From the NCBI GenBank assembly GCA_019913005.1, contig JAIOHL010000150.1:1-64000 (forward strand): a DNA stretch of 64,000 nt, given 5' to 3'. This document shows, one piece after another, positions 24,783 through 34,489 of this stretch. The position numbers and the translations under genes are program-made. Below the pieces are notes generated by a model. That model worked only from the letters and a program-made list of their open reading frames with translations. It ran no database searches and was not told the origin of the DNA. The DNA is from Anaerolineae bacterium (lineage in GTDB: Bacteria; Chloroflexota; Anaerolineae; Aggregatilineales; J027). Position 1 is the first letter of the stretch. Every line of letters starts with the position of its first letter.

Positions 24783-27368
24783 ATGCTCCCAACTCGACTC
24801 GAAATCAAAAACTTCTTGGCTTATCGTACCCCTGACCCCATCTTATTTGAGGGCATTCATTTGGCCTGCCTATGTGGACCAAACGGCGCGGGTAAATCCT
24901 CTTTGCTAGATGCCATCACATGGGTGTTGTGGGGCAAGGCACGCGGACGCTCCGATGATGATCTCATCCATCTGGGCCAAGAGGAAATGCAGGTCACGCT
25001 CGAATTTTTGCAGGGGGACACGCGCTATCGGGTCACACGCAAACGCCGCTTGGGGGGAATGCGAAAAGATGGCTCACGCGGGACGGGTACCTCCTCCCTT
25101 GATCTATTTGGCTGGGATGTTGAAGGCAATACCTATCGAGTCATCAATGAGCCATCCATGCGCCAGACCGAAAAGAAAATTGTGGATTTACTGCGCTTGG
25201 ATTACGAGACGTTTGTAAACTCGGCTTTTGTGCAGCAGGGCAAAGCCGATGCCTTCACCACCAAGACCCCCGCCGAACGCAAACGAATTTTGGCCGAAAT
25301 TTTGGGGCTGAATCAATGGGAGATGCTGGAAGACAAGGTCAAAAAGCGCCTACAAGACCTTAACACCGAATTCAATACCATCCAGATGCAATTGGCCGAT
25401 ATGGAACGGGAAATCGCGCAGGAACCGAGGATTATCCAAGAATATGAATTGGCGGATGCTCAACTAGAAGACCTGCGCGAAAAAGTGCGCGAAGCTGAAG
25501 ATCGGTTTATGGAACTGTCGGGGGCGGATGCTGAATTCACCGCAGCACGTTCCGAAAAACGGGCTGTTGAACATCAAATGGAAGAACGGCGACGCAATAT
25601 TGCCGAGGCTGATGACGCCATCCGACGTTCTGAGGAGCGTTTACAGCATTACGAAACGATTCTGGCCCAGCGCGATGAAATTGAGCAGGGCTATACCCGC
25701 CTCAATGAAATCCGCGAAGCTAACCAAGCACTCAGTGATGCCCTGCGGGTTCAACACGATATTGAACAGCGTATCAGCGAACTGACCCTACAAATTCAAC
25801 AGGCTCGCCAGCAAATTGAACTTGAAATCACCTCGGTTGAGACTTCCATTGGCGAAGCACAGCGCACGGTTGAAACAGGTAATGAGGTCTCCGCTGAGTT
25901 GGAAAATATTTTTGGTGAGATTTATTTGCTAGAGCAGTCCGAAAACAGCCGCGACCAAATCCAGCAGGAAATCAGCACCCTAAAAGAAGAACAGGCTGGG
26001 CTTGGCGTAGAAAACAAAGCGCTGCGTACTGAGATGAACGACATCAAAGAACGCATCGAGATTATTGAACACACCACCGAGGCGCTTTGCCCTTTATGCC
26101 GTCAGCCACTTGATGAAACCCACCGTCTGCATCTATTGGAAGATTTGCAGCAAGAGGGTAAGGAAAAAGGAGATTTGTTTCGCGCCAACGATGGCCGCAT
26201 GAAAGAAATCCGTGACGATATTGACGAGAAGCAGCGTTCGATCCAAGAAATTACCCAAATGGTCGCCCAACTACCCTTTCTGCGGAATAAGCGCGGCAGT
26301 CTTGAACAGCAAAATCGTGATGCGGAGCTGGCAAATTTGCGGGTGCAGGAATCTCAAGGCGTCTTGGAAAAATTGCAGGCCCGTCTTGCCAATCAGGATT
26401 ACGCCCATGAACTGCAATCGCAACTTACGGAGGCTCAAGCCGAGCGGGATAAGCTGGCCTATGACCGCGACACCCATGACAATGTACGGGCTATGTTGGA
26501 TGAATTGCAGGGCTACGAAAAACGGGCTACCGAGTTGGAATCGGCCCTGCAAAGTATCCCGTTGATTGAAGACAGCCTACGTGATGCCCAAGAACGCAAA
26601 AATCGCTGGCAGGAGTGGCTGGCCCTTGATGAACAACGCTTGCAAGGTATTGAAGAAAACTTGGTGACGTTACAGACCCGTTTGGATGAAATGCACCGCC
26701 GCGAAAAACTTTGGAAGCAACTTCGCACTGAAGAACGTAATGCGATTGAAAAGCGCACAGGGCTAAAGCAGCGCCTTGCGTCAATTGATGATCTGCGCGA
26801 ACGCCAAAAAACCCTTACACTGCGCCAAACCCACCTGAGTGAACAGCGCGGGGTCTATGAACAGTTGCGCAATGCCTTTGGTAAAAATGGCATCCCAGCC
26901 ATGATTATCGAGGCCGCCATTCCCGAACTCGAAGAATCCACCAATCAACTGCTGCATCGCATGACCGACGGACGGATGACCGTGCGGTTCGATACTCAGC
27001 GTGAGAAAAAGACGGGTGGGGTCGCCGAAACGTTTGACATTTGGATTGGCGACGAACTGGGTCAGCGCGATTACAGCCTGTATAGCGGTGGGGAAGCCTT
27101 CCGCGTGAATTTTGCACTGCGGGTTGCCATCAGTCAGTTATTGGCACGACGGGCCGGAGCACAGCTTCGCACTCTATTTATTGACGAGGGGTTCGGCGCG
27201 TTGGACGATGTGGGCCGCGAACGCTTGGTGGAGGCCATCACCGCTATCCAAGACGATTTCGATTTGGTACTGGTCATTACTCATATTGAGGAACTAAAAG
27301 AGGCGTTCCCGGTACGCCTTGAGATCGAAAAATCGCCACAGGGCAGTCGGATACGCCTCGGTTTGTAG
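24783..27368 (+). CDS. sbcC: SbcC/Rad50-like DNA repair ATPase
   Basis: This 861-residue SMC-type ABC ATPase has a split head and long coiled coil. Walker A GPNGAGKS is at 32-39, a zinc hook CPLC at 436-439 sits at the apex of coiled coils (about 170-430 and 445-680), the ABC signature YSGGEAF is at 767-773, and Walker B LFIDEGFGALDD has DE at 801-802. With SbcD it would form the nuclease complex that trims hairpins and protein-blocked DNA ends. The sbcD nuclease gene, usually adjacent, is not in the window. I chose ATG 24783; the frame is open leftward but across the preceding terminator. It ends 6 bases from the convergent fadD-like gene. Confidence 0.88.
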   Translation: MLPTRLEIKNFLAYRTPDPILFEGIHLACLCGPNGAGKSSLLDAITWVLWGKARGRSDDDLIHLGQEEMQVTLEFLQGDTRYRVTRKRRLGGMRKDGSRGTGTSSLDLFGWDVEGNTYRVINEPSMRQTEKKIVDLLRLDYETFVNSAFVQQGKADAFTTKTPAERKRILAEILGLNQWEMLEDKVKKRLQDLNTEFNTIQMQLADMEREIAQEPRIIQEYELADAQLEDLREKVREAEDRFMELSGADAEFTAARSEKRAVEHQMEERRRNIAEADDAIRRSEERLQHYETILAQRDEIEQGYTRLNEIREANQALSDALRVQHDIEQRISELTLQIQQARQQIELEITSVETSIGEAQRTVETGNEVSAELENIFGEIYLLEQSENSRDQIQQEISTLKEEQAGLGVENKALRTEMNDIKERIEIIEHTTEALCPLCRQPLDETHRLHLLEDLQQEGKEKGDLFRANDGRMKEIRDDIDEKQRSIQEITQMVAQLPFLRNKRGSLEQQNRDAELANLRVQESQGVLEKLQARLANQDYAHELQSQLTEAQAERDKLAYDRDTHDNVRAMLDELQGYEKRATELESALQSIPLIEDSLRDAQERKNRWQEWLALDEQRLQGIEENLVTLQTRLDEMHRREKLWKQLRTEERNAIEKRTGLKQRLASIDDLRERQKTLTLRQTHLSEQRGVYEQLRNAFGKNGIPAMIIEAAIPELEESTNQLLHRMTDGRMTVRFDTQREKKTGGVAETFDIWIGDELGQRDYSLYSGGEAFRVNFALRVAISQLLARRAGAQLRTLFIDEGFGALDDVGRERLVEAITAIQDDFDLVLVITHIEELKEAFPVRLEIEKSPQGSRIRLGL

Positions 27369-27374
27369 ATTGGC

Positions 27375-29141
27375 CTATTTCTCTTGGGCCTGTTTTTCCA
27401 TGCGAGCAATTTCTTGCTGCACCAGTTCGCGCCGCAGAATCTTACCAACGGCGGTACGGGGCAGGGCATCCAAAAATTCAAAACGTGACGGGATTTCATA
27501 ACGGGCCAATTTTTGCGCGGCGAATTCCATCAACTCCTGCTCGGTGATGCTCATCCCCGGCTTGACCACGACCCATGCCTTTAACGCTTCTTGCCCCACT
27601 TTTTCGGGATGGGGGATAACCCCGACAGCAACCTCAGCAACAGCGGGATGGGCGTTTAATACCTGATCCACTTGATTGGGATACACATTAAACCCACCAA
27701 TCAGCGCCATGTCTTTCTTGCGATCCACGATGTAAAAATAACCCTCGTCGTCCATATATCCCAAGTCGCCAGTGAGCAACCAGCGTCGTCCGGTTTCGTC
27801 TTTAATAATAACATTTTGGGTTTCAGTCGGACGTTCATGATAATGCGACATCAATTGTGGGCCGCTGATGGCAATCTCCCCGATTTCTCCGACACCTAAT
27901 TCGCGGTTCGGATCACCCGCATCCACAATTTTGGAGATGGTATCGGGTAGGGGTAATCCCACCGAGCCGACCTTGCCGCCGCTTTGTAAGGGGTTGACGT
28001 GGGTGGCGGTGGGGGCTTCACTCATACCATAGCCCTCGGTCAATTTGCCCCCCGTCAATTTTTCGAAGGTTTCTTTGGTGGGGCGCGGCAGCGGCGCCGA
28101 ACCACTCAGGCAGTGTTTAATCGAGGACACTTTATATTTACCAGAGACTGCTTCCGGATGGGCGTTGATGGCGTTATAGAGAGCGGGTACGCCATGAAAA
28201 ATCTCCGGCTCATAGGTGGTGATGGTATCCAGCATATCATCAATATCACGGGCATTGGGCACGATAATCATCGTGCCGCGTGTGGTCACGGCTGTCGCAA
28301 TCACCGAAATCATGCCAAAAACATGATAGAACGGAATCGCCGCCAGCATCTTGACCCCCGGCGCGGCGGGTTCTGTGCCAACCAGTACCGCATTTTGTTG
28401 GAGTGTATTGGCGACAATCGCGCTGTGGACACCTACTGCTGCCTTGCTGGGGCCAGTCGTGCCGCCTGTATACTGGAAAATCGCCGGGTCATCTTTGGTG
28501 GGGCGGATTTTCGGTTGCTGTCCCGCATATTTTTTTAATAAATCGGGTAGAGCATGGTCGCCGGGTTGAATTTCTACACGATGCCCGCCCTTTTTCTCTT
28601 TGGCAATTCCAAATAAAAAGGCGGCAGCGGGTGGAAACCCCTCTTTGATGTTGGTGACAATGACCTGTTTTAAGGGTGTTTGGTCACGAACCTGACGGAC
28701 GGCATTATAGAACAGGCTGAGGGTGACAATAGCCTTGCAGCCGCTGTCTTGCATCATTTCGGCCAAACGTGCCGGGGGATAGGTCGGGTTCAGCCCTACC
28801 GCGATCATGCCTGCTCCCAATGTAGCGAACCATGCAATTACAAAGGCTGGACAGTTGGGCATCAGTAGCGCGACCCGATCCCCTTTTTGCAGCCCCAAAT
28901 CATACAAGGCTGCTCCCAACGCATCAGCATGTTGTTTCAATTGGGCATAGGTCATGGCTTGGCCTATCCGTCCTACCACAGGCAGTACCGCCGAGGTGAT
29001 GGTAACAGGCGTATTGGGTGCGCTCTCAGCGGCGCGGGTCAAAATATCGGCTACTGTCCAATCGGGATAGGGTTCGAGGGTCTTGGGAACATGGGGATCG
29101 TAATGTTTTAACCAGCGTTTTTCAGCGGCTACCGAACTCAT
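27375..29141 (-). CDS. fadD: Long-chain fatty acid-CoA ligase
   Basis: A 588-residue ANL-superfamily AMP-forming enzyme that activates carboxylic acids to acyl-CoA. Phosphate-binding loop YTGGTTGPSK is at 224-233, A5 GYGMSEAPTATH is at about 373, the A7 region TGDLGYMDDEGYFYIVDRKKD follows, and the C-terminal lysine motif is GKILRREL. The overall type is FadD-like long-chain; exact chain length is not readable. Together with the acyl-CoA mutase gene it suggests acyl-CoA metabolism, but an acetyltransferase gene lies between them. The ATG lacks a strong ribosome site (TAGGAGCAAA is present about 8 bases upstream). Confidence 0.9.
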   Translation of the reverse strand: MSSVAAEKRWLKHYDPHVPKTLEPYPDWTVADILTRAAESAPNTPVTITSAVLPVVGRIGQAMTYAQLKQHADALGAALYDLGLQKGDRVALLMPNCPAFVIAWFATLGAGMIAVGLNPTYPPARLAEMMQDSGCKAIVTLSLFYNAVRQVRDQTPLKQVIVTNIKEGFPPAAAFLFGIAKEKKGGHRVEIQPGDHALPDLLKKYAGQQPKIRPTKDDPAIFQYTGGTTGPSKAAVGVHSAIVANTLQQNAVLVGTEPAAPGVKMLAAIPFYHVFGMISVIATAVTTRGTMIIVPNARDIDDMLDTITTYEPEIFHGVPALYNAINAHPEAVSGKYKVSSIKHCLSGSAPLPRPTKETFEKLTGGKLTEGYGMSEAPTATHVNPLQSGGKVGSVGLPLPDTISKIVDAGDPNRELGVGEIGEIAISGPQLMSHYHERPTETQNVIIKDETGRRWLLTGDLGYMDDEGYFYIVDRKKDMALIGGFNVYPNQVDQVLNAHPAVAEVAVGVIPHPEKVGQEALKAWVVVKPGMSITEQELMEFAAQKLARYEIPSRFEFLDALPRTAVGKILRRELVQQEIARMEKQAQEK

Positions 29142-29185
29142 CTAATTTTGCTCCTAAACTAATTTGGTCTTAATTTATAATAGCA

Positions 29186-30109
29186 TTATTCGGCAGGGAT
29201 CGTTTTGTTATAAACCCGTTCCTCCGCCGTGATTTCCATGCCAGCTTTACGATACAGATGCTGCCCAGCGATATTGTCATGGGTAGTAATCAACATGGCC
29301 TGTGCTGCGCCGTGTGCCCTTAAATGCTGCAATCCCGTTCGCATGAGGGCCAATCCCAATCCCTGCCCCTGATAATCCGCATGGGTTTCGATGTAATCAA
29401 CCCACCCAATTTGCTGCCGACTGCGGAACCATTCTTCGCGGCTAAAGGAACATTCCAGATAGGCCACCATTTTGCCAGCGGGATTTTTGATGACCAGATG
29501 CTGGTACTGTGGGTGATAAATCAGTTCCTTTTGGTGTTCCAACATCACCGCCGCAAATCCGTACAGAGCCTGATATTCCGGGAGTTCACTTTCAGTTAAT
29601 GGCTCAATCTCAAATCCAATCGGCAAGGTGGGCGCTTCGATAGGATTTTCCAGCCCGCACCCCATATAAACATTGTACCCATTTTGGATAAGAGCGAACC
29701 CCCAACTTTCGAGGCGGGCAATATCTTGAGAAGTGTCCTGCTCAAAGGGGGCAATCCCAACGGTCAAAGCCGTATGCTGTTCACGGGCTATTTCTGTTAA
29801 TCGTTGGCTCGACCAATTGAGTATCGCTTCGGCAATTTCGGTGCGGTTTTGGGTAGGGTGGACAACTCGCTCTAAACCATAGGAAGTGCTTTCAATGTGC
29901 CGTTTGGAAAGCATAGCAAAGCCGATAATCTTCCCCGGCTCATCTTCCCATACCGCAGCATCTCGCTCATTCCACAAGCGCGAACTCATCAGCAATTTCA
30001 AACGCCATACCGTTGGATAGCGATTTACATAACCTGCCCCGCGATAAGTAATCAGCAGATGGAGTATCCGTTCAAGGTCATTTTCCTGATAGGGGCGTTG
30101 ACGTATCAT
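29186..30109 (-). CDS. GNAT-family N-acetyltransferase with two GNAT-like halves
   Basis: The product is 307 residues from ATG 30109, chosen because GGAGGAC is 6 bases upstream; the open frame continues 16 codons further without such a site. Residues 1-145 and 155-307 each show GNAT character. The second half holds the acetyl-CoA loop YQGQGLGLALM, with HADYQGQ preceding it and QHLYRKAGME after, as in canonical GNATs. The first half (RPYQENDLERILHLL, GFAMLSKRH) lacks a clear Q/RxxGxG. The acceptor is unknown. It sits 57 bases from the mutase gene and 45 bases from the ligase gene in the same direction, so the three may form one operon. Confidence 0.83.
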   Translation of the reverse strand: MIRQRPYQENDLERILHLLITYRGAGYVNRYPTVWRLKLLMSSRLWNERDAAVWEDEPGKIIGFAMLSKRHIESTSYGLERVVHPTQNRTEIAEAILNWSSQRLTEIAREQHTALTVGIAPFEQDTSQDIARLESWGFALIQNGYNVYMGCGLENPIEAPTLPIGFEIEPLTESELPEYQALYGFAAVMLEHQKELIYHPQYQHLVIKNPAGKMVAYLECSFSREEWFRSRQQIGWVDYIETHADYQGQGLGLALMRTGLQHLRAHGAAQAMLITTHDNIAGQHLYRKAGMEITAEERVYNKTIPAE

Positions 30110-30165
30110 GCGTTGTCCTCCATCATGCAAAGGCGTGCGTAGGTCGTCACGCCCCATCTGGAAAA

Positions 30166-31848
30166 TTAGATAATCTCACGCTCGTGATAGATGCCAAAAA
30201 CCTCGCGCATCACATCCATTGTTTCTTGCAAGGTGGCATAGGCCCGCGCACATTCAATCAGGTAGGGCATGGTGTTTTCCGTACCCAGACATGCCTGCCG
30301 CAAATTCTCAAGCGTTTGACGCACCTGTTCATTATCGCGGGTCTCACGTAGCTGTTTGAGGCGGTTGACTTGGCGATCATGTCCCTGTGGATCCATTTCC
30401 AGAATTGGGATACGCAGTTCGGCGTCAGGGTCGGCATATTCATTCACCCCCACGATAATGCGCTCTTTACGATCCATTTCGCGGGCATGGCGGAAGGCGG
30501 AATCGGCAATCTCCTGTTGAATGTATCCGGCCTCAATCGCGGGCAGCACCCCACCAAATTCCTCGATGCGTCGGAAGTATTCATAGGCTTCGGCTTCCAT
30601 ATCGTTGGTGAGTTTTTCCACAAAATATGAGCCGCCGATGGGGTCAATCGTGTTGGCCGCCCCGGTCTCATGCGCGATGATTTGCTGCGTGCGCAGGGCA
30701 ATGGTTACGGCGTGTTCGGATGGTAGCGCCAACGCCTCATCCATACTGTTGGTGTGCAGTGATTGTGCTCCCCCTAACACAGCGGCAAGGGCTTGCATCG
30801 CCACCCGCGCCACATTGATTTCGGGTTGTTGGGCGGTCAATGAAACGCCTGCGGTTTGGCAGTGGAAACGGCACAACCATGATCGGGGGTCTTTTGCGCC
30901 AAACGTCTCACGCATTTCCCGCGCCCAAATGCGACGGGCCGCCCGCAGTTTGGCAATTTCTTCAAAAAAGTCGTTATGCACATTAAAGAAATACGACAGA
31001 CGCGGCGCGAATTCATCAATATCCAGTCCACGTTTTAATGCCCATTTGACATATTCGATGCCATCCGCCAGCGTAAAGGCGAGTTCTTGGGCGGCGGTGC
31101 TGCCAGCCTCGCGGATGTGGTAGCCGCTGATGCTGACGCTATTCCATTGGGGTAGATGGCGGGTCGCAAATTCAATTGTATCGGTCACCAGTCGCATGGA
31201 GGGTTCGGGTGGGAAGATGTATTCCTTTTGGGCGGTAAATTCTTTGAGAATATCGTTTTGCAGCGTGCCGCGCAGCTTATCCATCGAAACCCCCTGTTTT
31301 TCGGCGGTGACGATGTAATAGGCCCAGATGACGGCGGCGGGGCTGTTGATGGTCATGGAGGTCGAGACTTGATCTAGTGGAATGCCATCAAACAGAATTT
31401 CCATATCTTTGAGTGATGAAACCGCCACCCCGCATTTCCCAAATTCACCCAACGACTCCGGTGCGTCGGTGTCATAGCCCATCAAAGTTGGTAAATCGAA
31501 GGCCACGCTGAGGCCCATATTGCCCTGTTCCAGCAGATACTTAAAGCGCGAGTTGGTTTCTTCGGCGGTACCAAACCCGGCAAACATCCGCATCGTCCAT
31601 AACTTGCCCCGGTGTCCGGTGGCGTGGATGCCGCGTGTAAAGGGATATTCCCCCGGCAGACCCAAATCACGCATGTAGTCAAGTTCACTGACATCGAGCG
31701 GCGTGTACAGACGTTCAATCGGGCGACTGCTTTCGGTGATGAAGGTGTCACGCCGTTCGGGGGCTTTTGCCAACGTCTTATTTAACGTAGTGGCTTCCCA
31801 GCGCTCGGCCTGATTTTGCAATGCGTCTAAAAACAACGAATCAAACAT
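30166..31848 (-). CDS. Acyl-CoA mutase large subunit (methylmalonyl/isobutyryl-CoA mutase family)
   Basis: The 560-residue catalytic subunit is the TIM-barrel half of a coenzyme-B12 acyl-CoA mutase; no cobalamin-binding domain is fused, so a separate small subunit is needed and is absent here. Family motifs include [44 protein letters not shown] and [11 protein letters not shown]. At the place of the MCM tyrosine that contacts substrate (TMY) it has His79 (TGH), and at the MCM arginine that binds the methylmalonyl carboxylate it has Gln207 ([10 protein letters not shown]). Loss of that arginine fits isobutyryl- or hydroxyisobutyryl-type mutases better than methylmalonyl-CoA mutase. Family membership is firm; substrate is inference. 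Confidence 0.87.
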   Translation of the reverse strand: MFDSLFLDALQNQAERWEATTLNKTLAKAPERRDTFITESSRPIERLYTPLDVSELDYMRDLGLPGEYPFTRGIHATGHRGKLWTMRMFAGFGTAEETNSRFKYLLEQGNMGLSVAFDLPTLMGYDTDAPESLGEFGKCGVAVSSLKDMEILFDGIPLDQVSTSMTINSPAAVIWAYYIVTAEKQGVSMDKLRGTLQNDILKEFTAQKEYIFPPEPSMRLVTDTIEFATRHLPQWNSVSISGYHIREAGSTAAQELAFTLADGIEYVKWALKRGLDIDEFAPRLSYFFNVHNDFFEEIAKLRAARRIWAREMRETFGAKDPRSWLCRFHCQTAGVSLTAQQPEINVARVAMQALAAVLGGAQSLHTNSMDEALALPSEHAVTIALRTQQIIAHETGAANTIDPIGGSYFVEKLTNDMEAEAYEYFRRIEEFGGVLPAIEAGYIQQEIADSAFRHAREMDRKERIIVGVNEYADPDAELRIPILEMDPQGHDRQVNRLKQLRETRDNEQVRQTLENLRQACLGTENTMPYLIECARAYATLQETMDVMREVFGIYHEREII

Positions 31849-31966
31849 GCGTCAATGGCTCCTAAACTCAAATTTCCGCTTCGATTCGGGGGGATTATAA
31901 CATAGGAAATCGGGTATGATTGGAAGGGCATTTTTTATTCCAGCAGTGGTTGGGAGAGTAAACAAC

Positions 31967-32431
31967 ATGCGGGCGGTAGTCCAGCGGGTCACCAAAGGCT
32001 CGGTGACCGTTGAGGGTCAAATTACAGGGGCGATTGAACAAGGTTTTGTGATTTTATTGGGGGTCAAAAATGGCGATACCGAAGCTGAGGCCCGGTGGTT
32101 AGCCAGCAAAATCGCTGGCTTGCGTGTATTTGATGACGACGAAGGCAAAATGAATCGCTCCTTGCTGGATGTCGGCGGTGGTGCGCTGGTTGTATCGCAA
32201 TTCACCCTCTACGCCGATACCCGTCGTGGCAAACGTCCCGGTTTTACGGATGCTGCCCCGCCGGAAATCGCGGAACCGTTAGTCAGTCGTTTTGTCGAAT
32301 TATTGCGCGAATCTGGGGTGCAGCGTGTCGAGACCGGCATTTTCCGCGCCATGATGCTGGTCGAAATTTATAATGATGGCCCGGTCACCATTTTGCTAGA
32401 GCGAGACGCCGGGGAAAAAGAGGGGGCATAA
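31967..32431 (+). CDS. dtd: D-aminoacyl-tRNA deacylase
   Basis: A 154-residue protein of the DTD family, which hydrolyses D-amino acids (and glycine) mischarged on tRNA. The N-terminal MRAVVQRV, the [17 protein letters not shown] active-site segment and the NDGPVT Gly-cisPro motif are all present, and length is standard. ATG 31967 aligns with the family start and has GGGAGA about 9 bases upstream; the open frame extends 17 codons further without support. Its TAA shares one base with the ATG of the methyltransferase gene, so they are co-translated. Confidence 0.95.
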   Translation: MRAVVQRVTKGSVTVEGQITGAIEQGFVILLGVKNGDTEAEARWLASKIAGLRVFDDDEGKMNRSLLDVGGGALVVSQFTLYADTRRGKRPGFTDAAPPEIAEPLVSRFVELLRESGVQRVETGIFRAMMLVEIYNDGPVTILLERDAGEKEGA

Positions 32432-33225
32432 TGTCAAACCTAGCCTCACAAATCCCCCTGCCGCCGCCTGAATATCGCCATAATGTCGGGGCAATTGATC
32501 CTAAACGTTATGAAAATCCGAGCGGTGACTTGATCTATCCCACCATCGCGCCGCACTACTATCGTAAGTTTTTTGATTTTGGCTGTGGCTGTGGACGGGT
32601 AGCACGTCAACTGGCCCTCCAAAAAGTCCAGCCTGAAGCCTATCTTGGCATTGATCTCCATGCAGGCATGATTCAATGGTGTCAGGAAAATATCACGCCT
32701 CATGTGCCTCAATTTAGCTTTTTGCACCACGATGTTTTTTATATTGGGTGGAATAAAGAATCTCCAAATAAGGTACTGCCCTTTCCAGTGGATACCCAAG
32801 ATTTTACCCTTGTGAATGCCATTAGTGTTTTCACGCACCTCGAACAAGATTCAGCGGTGTTCTATTTGGCAGAGGTCAATCGTATTTTGGCTGAGGATGG
32901 CATTTTTCATGCGACGTGGTTTTTGTTTGACAAGACTGATTTTCCAATGATGCAGGATTTCCAGAACGCGCTCTATATCAACATCCCCGACCCGGTGAAC
33001 GCTGTGATTTTTGATAAGGCGTGGATGGTCAATGAGGCGCAAAAGAATAACCTAAAAATTATTGCAATCGAGCCGCCTATAGTGCGTGGTGGGCAGTGGG
33101 TGTTGACGATGGCCCGTCCAAGTCACCCCTCTCCGGCCAAAATGATTCCGTCGGCGAATACGACTTCCGGCAAGTCCGCAAGTTGGGTAAAGCGGCTTAG
33201 ATTAAAACTTAGAGGGCATCAATAA
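32431..33225 (+). CDS. Class I SAM-dependent methyltransferase
   Basis: The 264-residue product has the SAM-binding glycine loop FDFGCGCGRVARQ (48-60), followed by the acidic motif YLGIDLHAGMIQW (about 73-85) and the motif-IV region TLVNAISVFTHL. This is the Methyltransf_25/11 pattern seen in small-molecule and lipid or glycan methyltransferases. The acceptor is unknown. The C-terminal 35 residues are basic and Ser/Pro-rich. One-base overlap with dtd gives translational coupling, though no functional tie is known to me. The gap 33226-33347 after it holds no gene and no evident terminator. Confidence 0.85.
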   Translation: MSNLASQIPLPPPEYRHNVGAIDPKRYENPSGDLIYPTIAPHYYRKFFDFGCGCGRVARQLALQKVQPEAYLGIDLHAGMIQWCQENITPHVPQFSFLHHDVFYIGWNKESPNKVLPFPVDTQDFTLVNAISVFTHLEQDSAVFYLAEVNRILAEDGIFHATWFLFDKTDFPMMQDFQNALYINIPDPVNAVIFDKAWMVNEAQKNNLKIIAIEPPIVRGGQWVLTMARPSHPSPAKMIPSANTTSGKSASWVKRLRLKLRGHQ

Positions 33226-33347
33226 CCCCACTCAGCCGCAAAATATTCGATTCCCCTATCTTAGTGAGTTTGAACCTACGAATAGGTGTAGGGATACGCT
33301 AGAATAACAAAACAATTCGATTTTCATTCGAGTGAGCAAAAATCTAC

Positions 33348-34460
33348 ATGCGACGACATAATATCTATCCATTCACAGCCATTGTCGGTCAAGAACCTAT
33401 GAAACGGGCCTTAGTCCTCAACGCCGTCAGCCCGACGATTGGGGGAGTCTTGATTCGTGGGGAACGTGGGACTGCTAAATCCACCGCAGTACGGGCGCTG
33501 GCGGCTCTTTTGCCCGATATTGAGGTTGTGGCTGAATCGCCGTTTAATGATGACCCCAAACGCCCTGACCAGTGGTCTGACCTCGTACATGAATGGAAAG
33601 AGGCCGGACGTGATATTCGCACAACTACCCGGCAGCGCCGATTGGTGGATTTGCCTGTCGGTGCTACCGAAGACCGTGTAGTCGGAACGCTTGATATTGA
33701 AAAAGCCATCAAACTGGGCGAGAAACATTTTGAGCCGGGGGTCTTGGCCGCTGCCAATCGTGGTATTTTGTATGTGGACGAAGTAAACCTGCTGGACGAC
33801 CACTTGGTTGACCTGCTACTTGACTCCGCCGCGATGGGCATTAATGTGGTCGAGCGTGAAGGCATCAGTTTTCAACATCCGGCCCGTTTCATCTTGATTG
33901 GCACGATGAACCCGGAAGAAGGCGAACTACGTCCACAATTGTTGGATCGTTTTGGTCTCTCAGTCGAAGTGCGCGGCCTAAACGACCCGCGTGAACGCCT
34001 TGCCATTTTGGAGCGCCACATCGAATTTGATAACGACGCCAATAAATTCTATCAGGTCTGGATGCCTTACGAGCAGGCCCTGTCTGACCGGATTGGCGCA
34101 GCGACAGAGATCGTCGAGGAAGTAGAATACTCGCGCGAAAATCTCTACACCATCGCTAACCTGACCAGCACTTTGCTGATTGACGGGCATCGCGCTGACT
34201 TGGTGATCCTCAAGACCGCTCGTGCCAATGCCGCTTATGAAGGCCGCCGGAGCATCAATAACCACGACATTTTGTTGGCCGCCGAATTAGCCTTGCCACA
34301 CCGTGTCAAGCGCGGGCCATTCTCGGATGCTGTCCTCAATATGGCGGAACTCGGCAATAAGCTCGACGAAATTTCCGCCGAATATGAGAACAATCCCGAA
34401 GCCCAAGCATCCACTGAAACGGGCGAAAACAACGCTACTAAAAAAAAAGTGACTCGGTAG
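33348..34460 (+). CDS. Magnesium-chelatase-type AAA+ ATPase (ChlI/BchI-like)
   Basis: The 370-residue AAA+ protein matches the ChlI/BchI branch: TAIVGQEPMKRALVLNA at the start, Walker A GERGTAKST (38-46), the chelatase-specific region with ATEDRVVGTLDIEKA, Walker B LYVDEVNLLDD (DE at 144-145), and the arginine-bearing LLDRFGLSVEV. In tetrapyrrole synthesis this subunit drives metal insertion with BchD and BchH, but no BchH or CobN-size subunit is in the window. The gene is followed 29 bases on by a VWA protein and then a macro-domain gene, so it may instead act as a remodelling motor with its VWA partner. Confidence 0.87.
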   Translation: MRRHNIYPFTAIVGQEPMKRALVLNAVSPTIGGVLIRGERGTAKSTAVRALAALLPDIEVVAESPFNDDPKRPDQWSDLVHEWKEAGRDIRTTTRQRRLVDLPVGATEDRVVGTLDIEKAIKLGEKHFEPGVLAAANRGILYVDEVNLLDDHLVDLLLDSAAMGINVVEREGISFQHPARFILIGTMNPEEGELRPQLLDRFGLSVEVRGLNDPRERLAILERHIEFDNDANKFYQVWMPYEQALSDRIGAATEIVEEVEYSRENLYTIANLTSTLLIDGHRADLVILKTARANAAYEGRRSINNHDILLAAELALPHRVKRGPFSDAVLNMAELGNKLDEISAEYENNPEAQASTETGENNATKKKVTR

Positions 34461-34489
34461 ACGGGCAGAGCGGTGAAGAGGTTCAGGAA

